From contig NZ_RBAM01000008.1 of NCBI RefSeq assembly GCF_003626645.1, positions 310,001-374,000 on the forward strand: DNA of 64,000 nucleotides, read 5' to 3'. The notes under the pieces were generated by a model that saw only the letters and a list, made by a program, of their open reading frames with translations, searched no databases and was not told where the DNA came from. The translations under genes were made by a program, and so were the position numbers. Below, piece after piece: positions 34,421 to 42,024 of the stretch (the first letter of the stretch is position 1; each line of letters starts with the position of its first letter). The DNA comes from Streptomyces klenkii. GTDB taxonomy: Bacteria; Actinomycetota; Actinomycetes; Streptomycetales; Streptomycetaceae.

Positions 34421-34876
34421 TCAGGCATCGGCGTACGGCCCCAGGGCCAGCCGTACGTCCCGCGCTCCCCGGCCCGGCCGCACGCCCGCCGCGTACCCGG
34501 CGGGCACGTAGAGGACTTCCCCGGCGCGCAGCCGGAGCTCCGGTCCGGCGGCCTCCGCGGCCGGCCGGTCCGGCGGGCGGAGCCGCCACCCGCTGCTCCC
34601 GGCCTGCTGGAGGACCAGGAGGTCGTACGGTGCGGCGGACATCCCCGCGGACGGCTCTACGGGCAAGCCCGGCAGCTCGCCGACCGGGCACCCGAGGTGC
34701 AGCGCCAGCAGCACGGCCAGGGCGCCGGGCGGGCGGTCCCAGTCGTCCGGGCCGGCGTGTTCCGGCCACAGCAGGCCGGGGCCCCTCCCCCGGTGCGTCC
34801 GTACGAAGAGGGCCAGTTCGGACAGCGGGCGGGTGCCGGCTTCCGCACCGGAGACGCAGGTCAGCGAGCCTGTCAT
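34421..34876 (-). CDS. Truncated cupin paralogue lacking the iron ligands
   Basis: 151-aa protein with a GGAGGAACACC ribosome site ahead of ATG 34876. It aligns with the oxygenase core: DLLVLQQAGSSGWRL matches the DVLVIQLSGTKRW region and RAGEVLYVPAGYAAG matches RPGEVLYVPDGFAHA. The HRD segment is replaced (SAAPYD) and the distal His is Ala, so it cannot bind iron in the usual way. It may be a decayed copy or a non-catalytic partner. The next gene on its strand is the 63-aa peptide (240-bp gap). Confidence 0.7.
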   Translation of the reverse strand: MTGSLTCVSGAEAGTRPLSELALFVRTHRGRGPGLLWPEHAGPDDWDRPPGALAVLLALHLGCPVGELPGLPVEPSAGMSAAPYDLLVLQQAGSSGWRLRPPDRPAAEAAGPELRLRAGEVLYVPAGYAAGVRPGRGARDVRLALGPYADA

Positions 34877-34998
34877 GGTGTTCCTCCCTCGGCGGGGCGC
34901 GCGGCGGGTGCCGCGGCGGCGCCGAGAACACTGCCGAGGCACCGGAGGAAGGGGAAAGTCACGGCTTTGCGCCACAGCGCGGGGCCCGCGACGGGCCC

Positions 34999-36018
34999 TC
35001 AGGCCTCGGTCCGGTCCTCCAGCTCCTCCAGCAGCCCCTGCCTGGCCGCGGCGACCCCGGCCTGGAAGCGGCTCTCGGCGGAGAGCTGGTCCATGATGTC
35101 GGCGATGTGGCGGCGCGTGGTGCGCAGCGCCATGCCCAGCCGGCGGGCGATCGCCTCGTCCTTCAGGCCCGCGGCCAGCAGGCGCAGGATGGTGCGGTCG
35201 AGCTCGCCGGAGACCTTGGCGAGCCCGTCGTCGGCGGCGTTGGAGAACGGGGTGGCGGCCTCCCACGTCTGCTCGAACAACTGGCAGAGGTAGGCGACGG
35301 TGTTGGCCTCGCGCACGACGACCGCGCCCCAGGAGCCGTCGGCGGTCGGCAGGAACGCGGTCTCCCGGTCGAAGACGATGACGCGCCCGAAGAGCTCGTG
35401 GCTGGTGCGGTAGCGGCCGCCCAGGGCGGAGGCGGCGGCCACGTACGCCTGGCTGGGGCCGTGGAACCGCGCCGTGTGGTGGTAGAGCGTGCGCAGCGAG
35501 ACGCCCCGCTCCAGCAGCGCCCGGTCGCGCAGCAGGGCCTCCTCCATCGCCTCGGGCACGCGGGAGCCGCCGCCCGGCTGGCTGGTCAGCACCTCTTCGC
35601 GGCACTCGCCGGACATCCGCGTGAGCAGGGTGCGGACCTCGGGCAGGGTCGGTATGAGCTCCAGGCCGCCGGCGCCGCCGGTGCGGTGCCGGTACGCCGG
35701 CGCGAAGCCCTCCGCCTCGGCCCGGATCCGGGCGATGCGCAGCTGCTGCTCGCGGATGTCCGCCTCCAGCGCGGCGATCCGGGGGGCCGTGGCCGCCTCG
35801 GGCGCCACGGCGCGCTCCTGGCCCGGGTCGCCGGGGGCGGGCTGGACGAGCCCGGCCTCGCGCAGCCGGTCCAGGGCCGCCCCGGCCCGCTCCGGGCTCA
35901 GCCCCAGGTCCGCGGCGGCGGCCGCGGCGTCGGCGCGCTGGTGGTCCAGCACCCACCCGTACAGCGCCACTTCCGCCTCGCCTGCAGCCTCTTGCCCCAT
36001 TTCCCCCGTTCCCCCCAT
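34999..36018 (-). CDS. LuxR-family regulator with N-terminal TrmB-like HTH
   Basis: 339-aa regulator. The first 60 residues look like a TrmB-type winged helix (ALYGWVLDHQRADAAAAAAD, then AALDRLREAGLV). A middle sensor-like domain runs to about residue 265, and the C-terminus is a LuxR/GerE HTH (LLAAGLKDEAIARRLGMA, RTTRRHIADIMDQL). The ATG at 36018 is chosen for its AGGGGGA site; ATG 36000 and 36036 are alternatives. Regulators of this build often sit beside small-peptide or secondary-metabolite genes in Streptomyces. It probably controls the peptide/cupin genes that follow on its strand. Confidence 0.82.
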   Translation of the reverse strand: MGGTGEMGQEAAGEAEVALYGWVLDHQRADAAAAAADLGLSPERAGAALDRLREAGLVQPAPGDPGQERAVAPEAATAPRIAALEADIREQQLRIARIRAEAEGFAPAYRHRTGGAGGLELIPTLPEVRTLLTRMSGECREEVLTSQPGGGSRVPEAMEEALLRDRALLERGVSLRTLYHHTARFHGPSQAYVAAASALGGRYRTSHELFGRVIVFDRETAFLPTADGSWGAVVVREANTVAYLCQLFEQTWEAATPFSNAADDGLAKVSGELDRTILRLLAAGLKDEAIARRLGMALRTTRRHIADIMDQLSAESRFQAGVAAARQGLLEELEDRTEA

Positions 36019-36165
36019 TTGGTCCCCCTGCTTCATGCTGCCATGCAACTTGGTGAGGTATGTGATCCGTTGCGGCAAGGATACGGACCGGACAGGCTCT
36101 TTCCTGTTACCGAAACCGCACTGACCTGCAAGGGTCAACCGCCCTTGCGCACCTGGGAGATCGCC

Positions 36166-36420
36166 GTGAAGCGCATCCTGCTCGCCGCTGCCGCCGTCAC
36201 CTCGCTGCTCGCCTTCGCGGCCCCCGGCTTCGACTCCGGCTCCGGCCCCGCCTCCGCCCCGGCGGGCGAGCGCGTGACGACGGCTACGGCCACGGCGACG
36301 GAGGGCGAGCACCCGCCGGTCCTCACACTGCCGACGACCCAGCGCTGCTCCTCCTCGCGGTGCGGCGGTCCGACCGACACGTCCTGGGGCGGCGGCTCCC
36401 CGGCGCGCCCCGCCCTCTGA
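36166..36420 (+). CDS. Second small secreted Cys-containing peptide
   Basis: 84-aa precursor with a GTG start after GGGAGA. It has a clear signal peptide (VKRILLAAAAVTSLLAFA), a Thr/Ala-rich linker, then a tail with two Cys (TQRCSSSRCGGPTDTSWGGG). No enzymatic motif. It diverges from the TrmB-LuxR regulator and precedes a solitary LuxR-type HTH gene by 43 bp on its own strand. The CGG motif recalls the CGGC end of the 63-aa peptide across the block. Function unknown; signal peptide or structural peptide are both possible. Confidence 0.65.
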   Translation: MKRILLAAAAVTSLLAFAAPGFDSGSGPASAPAGERVTTATATATEGEHPPVLTLPTTQRCSSSRCGGPTDTSWGGGSPARPAL

Positions 36421-36463
36421 CCCGCAGCCACCCACGTCACCGACCAGCCCGAAGGAGAACCGG

Positions 36464-36691
36464 ATGAACGCCGGCGCCCCCGCCCTGACCGGCCGCGAGC
36501 AGCAGGTGCTCCACCTGCTGAGCAGCGGCGACACCATCTCCTCCATCGCCCGCCAGCTCCGCCTCAGCCCGCACACGGTCGACACGTACCTGCGCCGCCT
36601 GCGCACCAAGACGGGCGCCGCGAACCGCACCCAGCTCGCCGTCTACGCCGTCCGCCACGGCCTCGCGGGGACAGCCGTCCGCCCCTCTTGA
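36464..36691 (+). CDS. Solitary LuxR-type HTH protein
   Basis: 75-aa protein that is nearly all GerE/LuxR DNA-binding domain (LTGREQQVLHLLSSGD, SIARQLRLSPHTVDTYLRRL). No receiver or sensor domain is present, so it is about a third of the usual length. A GAAGGAGAACC site precedes the ATG. It lies downstream of a small secreted peptide gene, probably cotranscribed. It could modulate the full-length LuxR regulator at 34999-36018, by inference. Confidence 0.8.
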   Translation: MNAGAPALTGREQQVLHLLSSGDTISSIARQLRLSPHTVDTYLRRLRTKTGAANRTQLAVYAVRHGLAGTAVRPS

Positions 36692-36737
36692 GGGGTCACC
36701 TGAGGGGTCAGCTTGAGGGTCCAGCCGCCTTGAGGAG

Positions 36738-37763
36738 TCAGCCGCCGCAGCCGCAGGAGCGCCGGACCACCAGGGCCGACGGGAACTGCTTGAGCCGCTC
36801 GCGGCGCGTGCCCGTCACCCGGAGCGAGTCGTCCAGGACGAGGTCCACGGCGGAGCGGGCCATGGCCTGCCGGTCGGAGGCGACCGTGGTCAGCGGCGGG
36901 TCGGTCAGGGCCGCTTCCTTGACGTCGTCGAAGCCGGCGACCGCCAGCTCGCCCGGAACGTCGATGCGCAGCTCGCGGGCCGCCCGGAGCACGCCGATGG
37001 CCTGGTCGTCCGTGGCGCAGAGCAGGGCCGGGGGGCGGTCGGGGCCGGCGAGCAGCTCCAAGGCGATCTTGTAGGCCTCGTAGCGGTTGTAGGGGGCCGG
37101 GAAGAGGCGGCCCTCGATGGACTTCCCCGCCTCGCGCATGGCCCGGCGCCAGCCCTCGACGTGGTCGGTGACGGGGTCGCCGATGGTGGGGGTGCGCTCG
37201 GTGCCGCCGAGGCAGGCGACGTACGGGTGGCCGTGCTCCAGCAGGTGGCGGGTGGCGAGCTGGGCGCCGCCGATGTCGTCCGTGACGACGGCGACGTCGT
37301 CGATCGCGTCGGGCCGGCGGTGCATGAGGACCACCCGGGCGTCCCAGGCGTCGATCTCCGCGGCCGCGTGCTCGCTCGGGCCCTGGCTGATGAGGATCAG
37401 GCCGGAGACCCGCATGCCCAGGAACGCGCGCAGATAGTGCACCTCGCGCTCGTCCAGGTAGTCGGAGTTGCCGACGAGGACCATCTTCCCGCGCTCGGCC
37501 GCGGCCTGTTCGACGGCGTGGGCCATCTCGGCGAAGAAGGGCTGGCGGGCGTCCGGGACGATCAGGCCTATGAGGTCCGTCCGGCGGGAGGCCATCGCCT
37601 GGGCGACCCGGTCCGGCCGGTACCCCAGTTCCTTGATCGCGGCCAGCACGCGCTCGCGCGTGGCCGGGGCCACCGGCCTCGGCCCGTTGTTGATGACGTA
37701 GCTGACCACCGCGGTCGACGTCCCCGCCAGTCTCGCCACATCGTCCCGCGTCACCTTGGCCAC
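36738..37763 (-). CDS. LacI family transcriptional regulator
   Basis: 341-aa repressor with an N-terminal LacI HTH (VTRDDVARLAGTSTAVVSYVIN, hinge region RPDRVAQAMASRR) and a periplasmic-binding-like ligand domain. It ends with Cys residues (RRSCGCGG). The GTG at 37763 gives the family start VAKVTRDD; an upstream GTG at 37787 abuts the end of glnR. No sugar operon is next to it, so the ligand is unknown. Between 36690 and 36738 four imperfect copies of CTTGAGGGGTCA-like direct repeats separate it from the LuxR gene. Confidence 0.88.
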   Translation of the reverse strand: MAKVTRDDVARLAGTSTAVVSYVINNGPRPVAPATRERVLAAIKELGYRPDRVAQAMASRRTDLIGLIVPDARQPFFAEMAHAVEQAAAERGKMVLVGNSDYLDEREVHYLRAFLGMRVSGLILISQGPSEHAAAEIDAWDARVVLMHRRPDAIDDVAVVTDDIGGAQLATRHLLEHGHPYVACLGGTERTPTIGDPVTDHVEGWRRAMREAGKSIEGRLFPAPYNRYEAYKIALELLAGPDRPPALLCATDDQAIGVLRAARELRIDVPGELAVAGFDDVKEAALTDPPLTTVASDRQAMARSAVDLVLDDSLRVTGTRRERLKQFPSALVVRRSCGCGG

Positions 37764-37787
37764 GCGCGGCAGTCTACGCGGGTCCAC

Positions 37788-38564
37788 TCACCGCTCGGCC
37801 GGGCGAGCGGCCCCGCTCTCCGCGGCCTCCGGCTCCTTCGCCCGCTGCGCCTGGGCGGAATTCTTGGCCTTTCCCTCCCCGGGATTGTCGATCTTCTCCG
37901 GTACAACAAATCGATAACCGACATTCCGGACGGTGCCGATGAGCGACTCGTGCTCGGGCCCCAGCTTCGCCCGCAGCCGCCGCACGTGCACGTCGACCGT
38001 GCGCGTACCGCCGAAGTAGTCGTAGCCCCAGACCTCCTGGAGCAGCTGGGCCCGGGTGAAGACCCGCCCCGGGTGCTGGGCGAGGTACTTCAGCAGCTCG
38101 AACTCCTTGAACGTGAGGTCCAGCACCCGGCCCTTGAGCTTCGCGCTGTACGTGGCCTCGTCCACGGAGAGGTCGCCCGTGCGGATCTCCATGGGGCTGT
38201 CGTCCGTGGTGATCTGCTGGCGGCCCATCGCCAGCCGCAGCCGCGCCTCGACCTCGGCGGGGCCCGCGGTGTCGAGCAGGACGTCGTCCACGCCCCAGTC
38301 GGCGGTGACGGCCGCGAGGCCGCCCTCGGTGACGACGAGGATCAGCGGGCAGCCCGGACCGGTGGAGCGCAGCAGCTGGCACAGGCTGCGCACGTGGGGA
38401 AGGTCACGGCGGCCGTCGATCAGTATGACGTCGGCCCCGGGGGTGTCCACGAGGGCCGGGCCCTCGGCGGGGGCCACCCGCACGCTGTGGAGGAGCAGGC
38501 CGAGCGCCGGCAGGACCTCCGTGGAGGGCTGGAGGGCATTGGTCAGGAGCAGCAGGGAACTCAT
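37788..38564 (-). CDS. glnR: Orphan response regulator GlnR, nitrogen regulator
   Basis: 258-aa OmpR-family regulator of nitrogen assimilation in Streptomyces (activates glnA, amtB and related genes, represses others). The receiver (DVILIDGRRDL with the conserved Asp near 50) lacks a cognate kinase, and the DNA-binding winged helix (LTFKEFELLKYLAQHPGRVFT, TVDVHVRRLRAKLG) is intact. The first 20 residues (MSSLLLLTNALQPSTEVLPA) match GlnR. The C-terminus is a Glu/Ala-rich tail. Its ATG overlaps the stop of a possible 21-codon leader ORF. Confidence 0.95.
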   Translation of the reverse strand: MSSLLLLTNALQPSTEVLPALGLLLHSVRVAPAEGPALVDTPGADVILIDGRRDLPHVRSLCQLLRSTGPGCPLILVVTEGGLAAVTADWGVDDVLLDTAGPAEVEARLRLAMGRQQITTDDSPMEIRTGDLSVDEATYSAKLKGRVLDLTFKEFELLKYLAQHPGRVFTRAQLLQEVWGYDYFGGTRTVDVHVRRLRAKLGPEHESLIGTVRNVGYRFVVPEKIDNPGEGKAKNSAQAQRAKEPEAAESGAARPAER

Positions 38565-38626
38565 CGGCTGCCACCCGCCTCACTGGTCGTACGGTCCTTG
38601 CGGACCCGCGCGCTTCGCTCGCCCAT
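38561..38626 (-). CDS. Possible 21-aa leader ORF overlapping glnR
   Basis: ATG at 38626 has AGGAGG ten bases upstream, a better site than glnR's own. It reads MGERSARVRKDRTTSEAGGS plus Arg, then TGA overlaps the glnR ATG (ATGA). Rich in Arg and Ser, it shows no membrane or regulatory motif. If translated it would couple glnR to ribosome traffic. The short length makes a chance ORF possible. Confidence 0.45.
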   Translation of the reverse strand: MGERSARVRKDRTTSEAGGSR

Positions 38627-38828
38627 GACGTCGGTTCCTCCTCGGTCCCTGCGAAGGGCTACCACCCAGGCCTTGCTCTGGGGGAGAGTGCGGCACTGCT
38701 TCGTACGGTTGCGTGCGTTCCGGCGCCTTTCGAGGGGCACAAGTTCAGCACGTGTTCAGCTCATGAATGCACAAAAGGACCCGGGGGCTACTCTGCCCGG
38801 ATCCTCTCTGCCCAGCAGAATAGCCCAC

Positions 38829-39692
38829 ATGACTTTCCGAGGTCCGGACGATTTTGCACGACCTTGTGTTCCGTCGGTCACTTCGAGTGGTCATCGTGTC
38901 GCGCTCTTGACAGCCGACGGCGTCCGCGTCGAAGCGGCCTACGAGCCCCGGGCGGGCTCGCGGATCCCCCCTCCCGGCACCCCCGCGGTGGTGCTCGCGC
39001 ACGGCTTCACGGGCGCCCTCGACCGGCCCGGCCTGCGCCGGGCCGCGCGGGTGTTCGCCCAGCGTGCGGCCGTGATCACGTTCTCCTTCCGGGGGCACGG
39101 CGGCTCGGGCGGCCGCTCCTCGGTCGGCGACCGCGAGGTGCTCGACCTGGCCGCGGCCGTGCGGTGGGCGCGCTCGCTGGGGCACGAGCGGGTGGCCACG
39201 GTCGGCTTCTCCATGGGCGGATCGGTGGCCCTGCGGCACGCCGCGCTCTACGGCCGCGAGCGGGCCGCCGGGGGCGGGGAGCACGGAGGGCGCACGGACG
39301 CACATTCCGACACGGTCGTGGCCGTCAGTGCGCCCGCACGGTGGTATTACCGCGGTACCGCACCCATGCGGCGTCTGCACTGGGCGATCTCGCGTCCCGC
39401 GGGGCGGCTGATCGCGCGCTACGGGCTGGGGACGCGGGTCCAGGCGGAGGACTGGGACCCGGTCCCGCTCTCGCCCGTCGACGCCGTCCCGATGATCGCG
39501 CCGCGGCCGCTGCTGATCGTGCACGGCGACCGGGACGCGTACTTCCCGCTCGACCACCCGTACGCCCTGGCGGGCGCGGGGGATCCACGGTCCACGGAGC
39601 TGTGGATCGAACGGGGGTTCGGCCATGCGGAGAACGCTGCGCGCGGCGAGCTTCTGGAGCGCATCGCCCACTGGGTGTGCACCCGCGACTGA
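38829..39692 (+). CDS. Alpha/beta hydrolase
   Basis: 287-aa serine hydrolase fold. The nucleophile elbow is GFSMGG (near residue 137). The oxyanion HGFTG follows VVLAHG. The acid is probably in HGDRDAYFP and the His in GFGHAENA near the C-terminus. No signal peptide. ATG 38829 is preferred; in-frame ATG 38764 would add 22 residues; neither has a clear ribosome site. The frame is open far upstream only as a shadow of glnR and the LacI gene. Substrate unknown. Confidence 0.82.
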   Translation: MTFRGPDDFARPCVPSVTSSGHRVALLTADGVRVEAAYEPRAGSRIPPPGTPAVVLAHGFTGALDRPGLRRAARVFAQRAAVITFSFRGHGGSGGRSSVGDREVLDLAAAVRWARSLGHERVATVGFSMGGSVALRHAALYGRERAAGGGEHGGRTDAHSDTVVAVSAPARWYYRGTAPMRRLHWAISRPAGRLIARYGLGTRVQAEDWDPVPLSPVDAVPMIAPRPLLIVHGDRDAYFPLDHPYALAGAGDPRSTELWIERGFGHAENAARGELLERIAHWVCTRD

Positions 39693-40011
39693 GCGCCGTC
39701 CGGCACCGCCGGTCTCCCGCGTCGTGGTTGCGCCGCCGTTGCGGCGGCAGGAGATTGAGGGGCTCCCCCCTCAAGACCGCCGCCGCGGCACGGCCCGGCA
39801 CCGCCGGCCAGCCGCGGGGCGGCTGAGCGCCGCGGCGGCGGAGAAGAGCTGAGAGGCCGGGCCCCTCACGACCACCCGCCGCGGCGGGAAAGACGTGAGA
39901 GGCCCGGCCTCTCGGAACCGCCGCCGCGGCGCGCAACCACCGCGGCGGCGAGGGCCCGGCGGAACGCGGCGCCACCGAAACCGGCGCGCCCCGCAATCCG
40001 CCGGACCGGCA
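39693..40011. repeat. Gene-free 319-bp spacer rich in inverted repeats
   Basis: No gene is seen. It holds one copy of the dispersed element (39701-39747) and further GC-rich inverted repeats built on CCGCCGC/GCGGCGG blocks, with GAGGGGCTCCCCCCTC (39758-39773) as a small hairpin and two near-identical GAGAGGCC-GGCC stretches at 39850-39860 and 39897-39907. It separates the convergent hydrolase and ABC exporter genes. Confidence 0.6.
39701..39747 (+). repeat. Dispersed intergenic element, copy C
   Basis: CGGCACCGCCGG at 39701-39712, GTCGTGG at 39721-39727 and CGCCGTTGCGGCGG at 39734-39747, with the same order and spacing as copy A (6191-6236) and copy D (48803-48849). Confidence 0.65.
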
Positions 40012-42024
40012 CTACGCTTCTACGGCCGGCTCCGCGAACTGCGCCTCGTAGAGGCGCGCGTACGCCCCGCCGGAGGCGAGCAGGCTGTCGTGCGTGCCCT
40101 GTTCCACGATGCGGCCCGACTCCATCACGAGGATGACGTCCGCGTCGCGGATCGTGGACAGCCGGTGCGCGATCACGAAGCTCGTGCGCCCCGTGCGCAG
40201 CCGGCCCATCGCCTGCTGGATGAGGACCTCCGTGCGGGTGTCGACGGAGCTCGTCGCCTCGTCCAGGACGAGGATCTCCGGCTCGGCCAGGAACGCCCGG
40301 GCGATGGTGATGAGCTGCTTCTCGCCGACGCTGACGCCTGCGCCCTCGTCGTCGATGACGGTGTCGTAGCCGTCGGGCAGCGTCCGCACGAAGCGGTCGA
40401 CGTGCGTGGCCCTGGCCGCCTCCACGATCTTGTCCTGCGAGGTGCCGGCGGGCGCCCCGTAGGCGATGTTGTCCGCGATCGTGCCGCCGAAGAGCCAGGT
40501 GTCCTGGAGCACCATGCCGATGTGGGAGCGCAGCTCCTCGCGCGACATGGCGGCGATGTCGGTCCCGTCGAGGGTGATGCGGCCGCCGCCCACCTCGTAG
40601 AACCGCATGAGCAGGTTGACCAGCGTGGTCTTGCCGGCGCCGGTCGGGCCGACGATGGCCACGGTCTGGCCGGGCCGCACGGTCAGCGAGAGGTCCTCGA
40701 TGAGCGGCTTGTCCGGCTCGTAGCGGAAGGAGACCTTCTCGAAGGACACCTCGCCGTGCACGCGGCCCGGCTTCGGGGCGTCCGCAGGGTCCGCCGACTG
40801 CTCGTCGGCGTCGAGCAGCTCGAAGACGCGCTCGGCGGAGGCGACGCCGGACTGCACGAGGTTGGCCATGGAGGCCACCTGCGTGAGGGGCTGGCTGAAC
40901 TGGCGCGAGTACTGCACGAAGGCCTGCACGTCACCGATGGACAGCGCGCCGGAGGCGACCCGCAGGCCGCCGACGACGGCGACGAGCACGTAGTTGAGGT
41001 TCCCTATGAACATCATCGCGGGCTGGATGACGCCCGAGATGAACTGGGCCTTGAAGCCGGCCTGGAAGAGGTCCTCGTTCTCCTTGCGGAAGATCTCCGC
41101 GGACTCCTTCTCGCGGCCGAAGACCTTCACCAGCGCGTGCCCGGTGTACATCTCCTCGATGTGGGCGTTGAGCTTGCCGGTCGTCTTCCACTGGGCGACG
41201 AACTGCGGCTGCGCCCGCTTGCCGATCTTCGTGGCGACGACGACGGACACCGGCACGGTGACCAGCGCGACCAGGGCGAGCAGCCAGGAGATCCAGAACA
41301 TCACGGCCAGCACACCCGTGATCGTCAGCAGCGAGGTGACGATCTGGCTCATGGTCTGCTGGAGCGTCTGGGCGACGTTGTCGATGTCGTTCGTGGCGCG
41401 GGAGAGCACCTCGCCGCGCGGCTGCCGGTCGAAGTAGCTGAGCGGCAGCCGGCCGAGCTTCTCCTCGACGTCCCGGCGCAGCCGGAAGACGGCGCGCTGC
41501 ACGACGGTGGTGGCGATCCGCGCCTGGACGAGCCCGAACAGGGACGCCGCGACGTAGATCGCCAGGACCCACAGCAGCACCTCGCTCACGGCGTCGAAGT
41601 CGATGCCGCGGCCGGGGGTGAAGCCGACCGAGCCGAGCAGGTCGGCGACGGTGCCGTTGCCCTGCTGCCGCATCCGCTCGACGGCCTCGGCCTTGGTGAT
41701 GCCGTCGGGGAACTTCTTCCCGACGACGCCCGCGAAGATCAGGTCGGTGGCCCGGCCGAGGATCTTCGGGCCGATGACGGACAGGGCGACGCTCGCGACG
41801 CACATGACGAGCGCCACGGTGATCAGGGCCCGCTCGGGTCTGAGGGTGCCCAGCAGCCGCTTGGCGGACCCGGCGAAGTCCATGGACCGCTCGGTGGGCT
41901 GGCCGCCCATGAAGCGGGCGACGCCGGTGGCGGGGGCGGGCCCGCGGCGGGCGGGGCCGCCGGGGGCCGGTGCGCCGGGCTTGCCGCCCCCGCCCGGGGA
42001 TGCCGGTTTCTCCGGGGTCGTCAC
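40012..42024 (-). CDS. ABC exporter half-transporter, second subunit
   Basis: 670-aa protein: a Pro/Gly-rich cytoplasmic N-terminus (about residues 1-45), a six-helix exporter domain, then a nucleotide-binding domain with Walker A GPTGAGKTT, the ABC signature in this frame reading VSVGEKQL, and Walker B EILVLDEATSSVD. The signature has VG in place of SGG-type residues, common in the weaker site of heterodimeric exporters. The GTG at 42024 overlaps the stop of the other subunit (GTGA), so the two form one heterodimer. Cargo unknown; drug or lipid export is usual. Confidence 0.9.
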   Translation of the reverse strand: MTTPEKPASPGGGGKPGAPAPGGPARRGPAPATGVARFMGGQPTERSMDFAGSAKRLLGTLRPERALITVALVMCVASVALSVIGPKILGRATDLIFAGVVGKKFPDGITKAEAVERMRQQGNGTVADLLGSVGFTPGRGIDFDAVSEVLLWVLAIYVAASLFGLVQARIATTVVQRAVFRLRRDVEEKLGRLPLSYFDRQPRGEVLSRATNDIDNVAQTLQQTMSQIVTSLLTITGVLAVMFWISWLLALVALVTVPVSVVVATKIGKRAQPQFVAQWKTTGKLNAHIEEMYTGHALVKVFGREKESAEIFRKENEDLFQAGFKAQFISGVIQPAMMFIGNLNYVLVAVVGGLRVASGALSIGDVQAFVQYSRQFSQPLTQVASMANLVQSGVASAERVFELLDADEQSADPADAPKPGRVHGEVSFEKVSFRYEPDKPLIEDLSLTVRPGQTVAIVGPTGAGKTTLVNLLMRFYEVGGGRITLDGTDIAAMSREELRSHIGMVLQDTWLFGGTIADNIAYGAPAGTSQDKIVEAARATHVDRFVRTLPDGYDTVIDDEGAGVSVGEKQLITIARAFLAEPEILVLDEATSSVDTRTEVLIQQAMGRLRTGRTSFVIAHRLSTIRDADVILVMESGRIVEQGTHDSLLASGGAYARLYEAQFAEPAVEA

